A DNA stretch of 62,772 nucleotides, from the NCBI GenBank assembly GCA_025210805.1, contig JAOAQX010000012.1, forward strand, positions 1 to 62,772. The letters run 5' to 3'. This DNA comes from Flavobacteriales bacterium (GTDB taxonomy: Bacteria; Bacteroidota; Bacteroidia; Flavobacteriales; CAJXXR01). The translations under genes were made by a program, and so were the position numbers. The notes under the pieces are model-generated. The model worked only from the letters and a program-made list of their open reading frames with translations. It was not told the origin of the DNA and did not search any database. Positions 61,401 through 62,772 of the stretch are shown piece by piece (position 1 is the first letter of the stretch; each line of letters begins with the position of its first letter).

Positions 61401-62772
61401 TGAAATTAGATTCGGCTTTCTTATGGAGTCAGGTTAATAACGGTTCTTCAGATAATTGTGATTTCGATTTATTCGCAGTTGATTCTATTTTCGATTGTTC
61501 TAAAGAAGGATTAAACATTGTGACCTTAATCGCCAGAGATAAATCTGGAAATGAAGGAACAGCAGAGTTCTTCTTGACAGTAGATGATACGATCAAACCA
61601 ACAGCTATTGGTAAAAACATCATCGCTGTATTGAATGATAATGGAACGGTTTCTATTGATCCTTCACAAGTGGATAGTGCATCATTTGATAACTGTATGG
61701 ATAACTTAACATTTGATTTAAGCCAAACTAATTTTGATTGTTCTCATGTTGGAACTGCTCAAATGGTTGACTTTATTGTAAATGATGGAAATGGACAAAC
61801 AGATACTGCACAAATTACAGTAACTGTTTTAGATAAAACAGTACCAACTGCTATTGCTCAAAATATTACCGTATATCTAGATGCAATGGGTAATGTAGCA
61901 ATTACAGCGGCTCAAGTGAACAATAACTCAATGGACATTTGTGGTATAGACACAATGTTTATTAGTAAAGATAGCTTGAACTGTGCTAATATTGGAACAA
62001 ATCCAGTATCGCTTACAGTTGTAGATCATAGCGGAAATACAAACTCTGCTAATGCAATAGTTACTGTTATGGATACATTTGGACCAGTTGTTCACGTAAC
62101 ACCAGGAACTGTAGAAGTATTCCTAGATCAAACAGGACATGTTGTAATCAATTCTTCTAATGTAGTAGATTCAGTTGTTGATAACTGTGGAGGATCATCT
62201 TCTTCAGCTACTTTGGATATTGATGTAACAGACCTTACTTGTTCGTCACTTGGAATGCAAACTATTACAATTACAGCTACAGATCAAGGTGGTAATGTAA
62301 CTACTACTACTAAAATGGTTGAAGTTAAAGATACGATTGCTCCTGTACTGATTGCAAAAGATACTTTCTTTGTAGATCTTGGAAGTAATGGTATAGCGAA
62401 TGTCGATGCTGAAGATTTAGTAGTAACTACTTCAGATAATTGTTCACAAGTAGATAGCTTGGTATTTGGATACGATGGTACATTCAACGGAATGGTTGAT
62501 TGTTCTGATGTTTCTACTCCAAAAACTGTTAAGCTTAACATCACAGATCTTAGTGGAAATACTGCTTTATCAAACGATGTAGTTATTGTAACAAAAGATG
62601 TAACGGCTCCAACAATTTCATCAACAAGCATAAGTACAACAGTACAATTGAATGCTTCTGGAATGGGAACAGTTGATACTTCTAACTTTGGACTTCAAAA
62701 TATGGACGCTTGTGGAATTGCTTCACAAATGTTGAATAAAACATCTTTTGATTGTTCGAATGTAGGAAACAA
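58472..62772 (+). CDS. Giant HYR-like repeat adhesin (partial, runs off the window)
   Basis: An open frame of 1433 codons runs from ATG 58472 to the window edge without a stop, so the 3' end is missing. The signal peptide includes LKILVILVFSSMISNDLLA, then QDTLQVVYRQSF. The first ~300 residues are a unique head with Cys residues (EYCGTTPQYD, HFDRNCSPLG). From ~310 onward there are 13 units of ~80-110 residues with the plan DTIAPVAMAKN, YLDxxG, an S.DNC core, a CS..G Cys, DxSGN and V.V.D. This is an HYR-like immunoglobulin fold with one conserved Cys pair per unit. Such arrays form long surface stalks. A T9SS domain is likely at the missing end, but this is inference. Confidence 0.85.
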   Translation, partial: MRNAYLIRRLKILVILVFSSMISNDLLAQDTLQVVYRQSFERGQEYCGTTPQYDSWTKTIDSLRTLQDAGVYGFVKVEFKAVTATDSVSFMASTASDVQQIVTQITDTATTAADNNVLIGGKLWHFDRNCSPLGTPSAGCLGVDVALRSTLAIDITDPILSGCSPQAEFAIRPHSRVKAWGGAFGTDMLGTNPIPSASANGPDEELVMIVSYVDIKPPIPVCMDTFDIYIGNSGTEPIDQVKIDSMIKKSFDEFLNPGLLAGNAADSGWGIHTATSNIASMNCDSVGKTPTATITLMDIAGNDTTCGVVLRVLDTIPPQAIAKDTIRLYLAADTTAYIDVATMDDGSIDNCTSAGFTRIISDTLFTCPGEYKDTLWVSDGFDKSQFVVVGTDTVWGNYAFDVTTIIVLDTVPPDAIITAGVDTFYLDSMGSVTIVADSFNNNSGDNDTCGTLTFTLADSVYDCMEVGDQSTQFYATDASGNVDSVTLNIHIKDTLAPVAVLRPLIIASLDSFGVFVLDSAQVDSASFDNCSLVSLTLDMDTFTCSHTGMTGPGSVPDTHTVIVTLTDTNSNITTDSIRIVVKDTLAPVMEVLAVDTVYLDNTGNFTYPTAVLISPMDSMAYPDYIYDIIDTANSVSWSNGNRYDNCMITPNFPALPPPAPAIDQGITIKNLSFDCSDIGSLVQDSIFFRDNSGNTSKHGFKVLVLDTFAPNPMVLAVDTVFLDANGAAGVDSNAFDNGSTDNCAVGSFSLSVDSFFCASADSTIKVFTTVMDTNGNSAIDSTMVTVLDTVAPEVMLSFIDTVYLNADGFVLLDSNTMDSASMDNCTIASFELSIDSFACDALNATNDSLIPVQTKVTDLSGNADSATAFIMVRDTLAPVVECVTDTFVHLNANGFALIDSSFLFRSITDNCPANLTFTVSEDTLFCSDLDSLNVTLTVADDFGNTSTCVVNVKVIDTIAPVAMAKNATAYLDTNGILKLDSAFLWSQVNNGSSDNCDFDLFAVDSIFDCSKEGLNIVTLIARDKSGNEGTAEFFLTVDDTIKPTAIGKNIIAVLNDNGTVSIDPSQVDSASFDNCMDNLTFDLSQTNFDCSHVGTAQMVDFIVNDGNGQTDTAQITVTVLDKTVPTAIAQNITVYLDAMGNVAITAAQVNNNSMDICGIDTMFISKDSLNCANIGTNPVSLTVVDHSGNTNSANAIVTVMDTFGPVVHVTPGTVEVFLDQTGHVVINSSNVVDSVVDNCGGSSSSATLDIDVTDLTCSSLGMQTITITATDQGGNVTTTTKMVEVKDTIAPVLIAKDTFFVDLGSNGIANVDAEDLVVTTSDNCSQVDSLVFGYDGTFNGMVDCSDVSTPKTVKLNITDLSGNTALSNDVVIVTKDVTAPTISSTSISTTVQLNASGMGTVDTSNFGLQNMDACGIASQMLNKTSFDCSNVGN

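Noticed and set aside
58684-62631. Minus-strand open frames inside the adhesin region
   Set aside because: The plus strand carries an uninterrupted repeat protein with a signal peptide and conserved Cys. The minus frames have no motifs and exist because of the Ser/Thr/Asp codon bias.

Overview
This window is AT-rich chromosomal DNA from a member of the Bacteroidota, most probably order Flavobacteriales; I cannot name the genus. The evidence is several proteins ending in type IX secretion (T9SS) sorting domains, the absence of clear Shine-Dalgarno sites, TAnnTTTG-type -7 promoter boxes, a LysS with a C-terminal extension, and SufBCD, RimP-NusA-InfB and MtaB of flavobacterial type. I see no tRNA, rRNA, CRISPR array, transposase or phage gene.

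Layout. 1-6.5 kb: the tail of a T9SS cargo gene, a ~147-bp inverted-repeat element, mtaB, a DOMON-like T9SS protein, a large lipoprotein and a frameshifted yeiH. 6.5-16.7 kb: the most unusual region, with five secreted proteins sharing an N-terminal AQVGIGT module followed by different C-terminal domains, plus a LytTR response regulator and a TPR sensor kinase in their middle. A sixth member, carrying seven RCC1-like repeats, is at 24-26 kb. 16.8-23.8 kb: lysS, a second copy of the inverted-repeat element, and phenylacetate-type genes (paaJ-paaY, and paaZ on the other strand) with two small lipoproteins. 26.3-29.7 kb: a minus-strand operon with a hotdog thioesterase, menF-like, menE-like and patatin genes. 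29.9-38.5 kb: secreted proteins, including a single-CxxCH protein split by a G9 run and a duplicated T9SS pair. 38.6-43.6 kb: rimP-nusA-infB behind a leader hairpin. 43.7-46.0 kb: a second two-component pair (HisKA kinase, LuxR-type regulator). 46-53.8 kb: two giant T9SS proteins (DUF285/BspA-like and FG-GAP-like) sharing a recently copied 3' end. 54.2-58.1 kb: sufABCD. 58.5 kb to the edge: an HYR-like repeat adhesin, incomplete here.

The main new observation is a composite promoter signature. Upstream of five of the six AQVGIGT genes and of the LytTR regulator there are two 9-bp direct repeats (consensus near WACTTMACA) whose starts are exactly 21 bp apart. They are followed after 48-50 bp by a TAnnTTTG -7 box. 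The 21-bp repeat period is typical of LytTR operators. The same layout is absent at seven other -7 boxes that I checked in this window. The working hypothesis is a dedicated regulon: one LytTR two-component system controlling itself and a set of modular surface proteins. This was found by eye and needs a genome-wide motif search.
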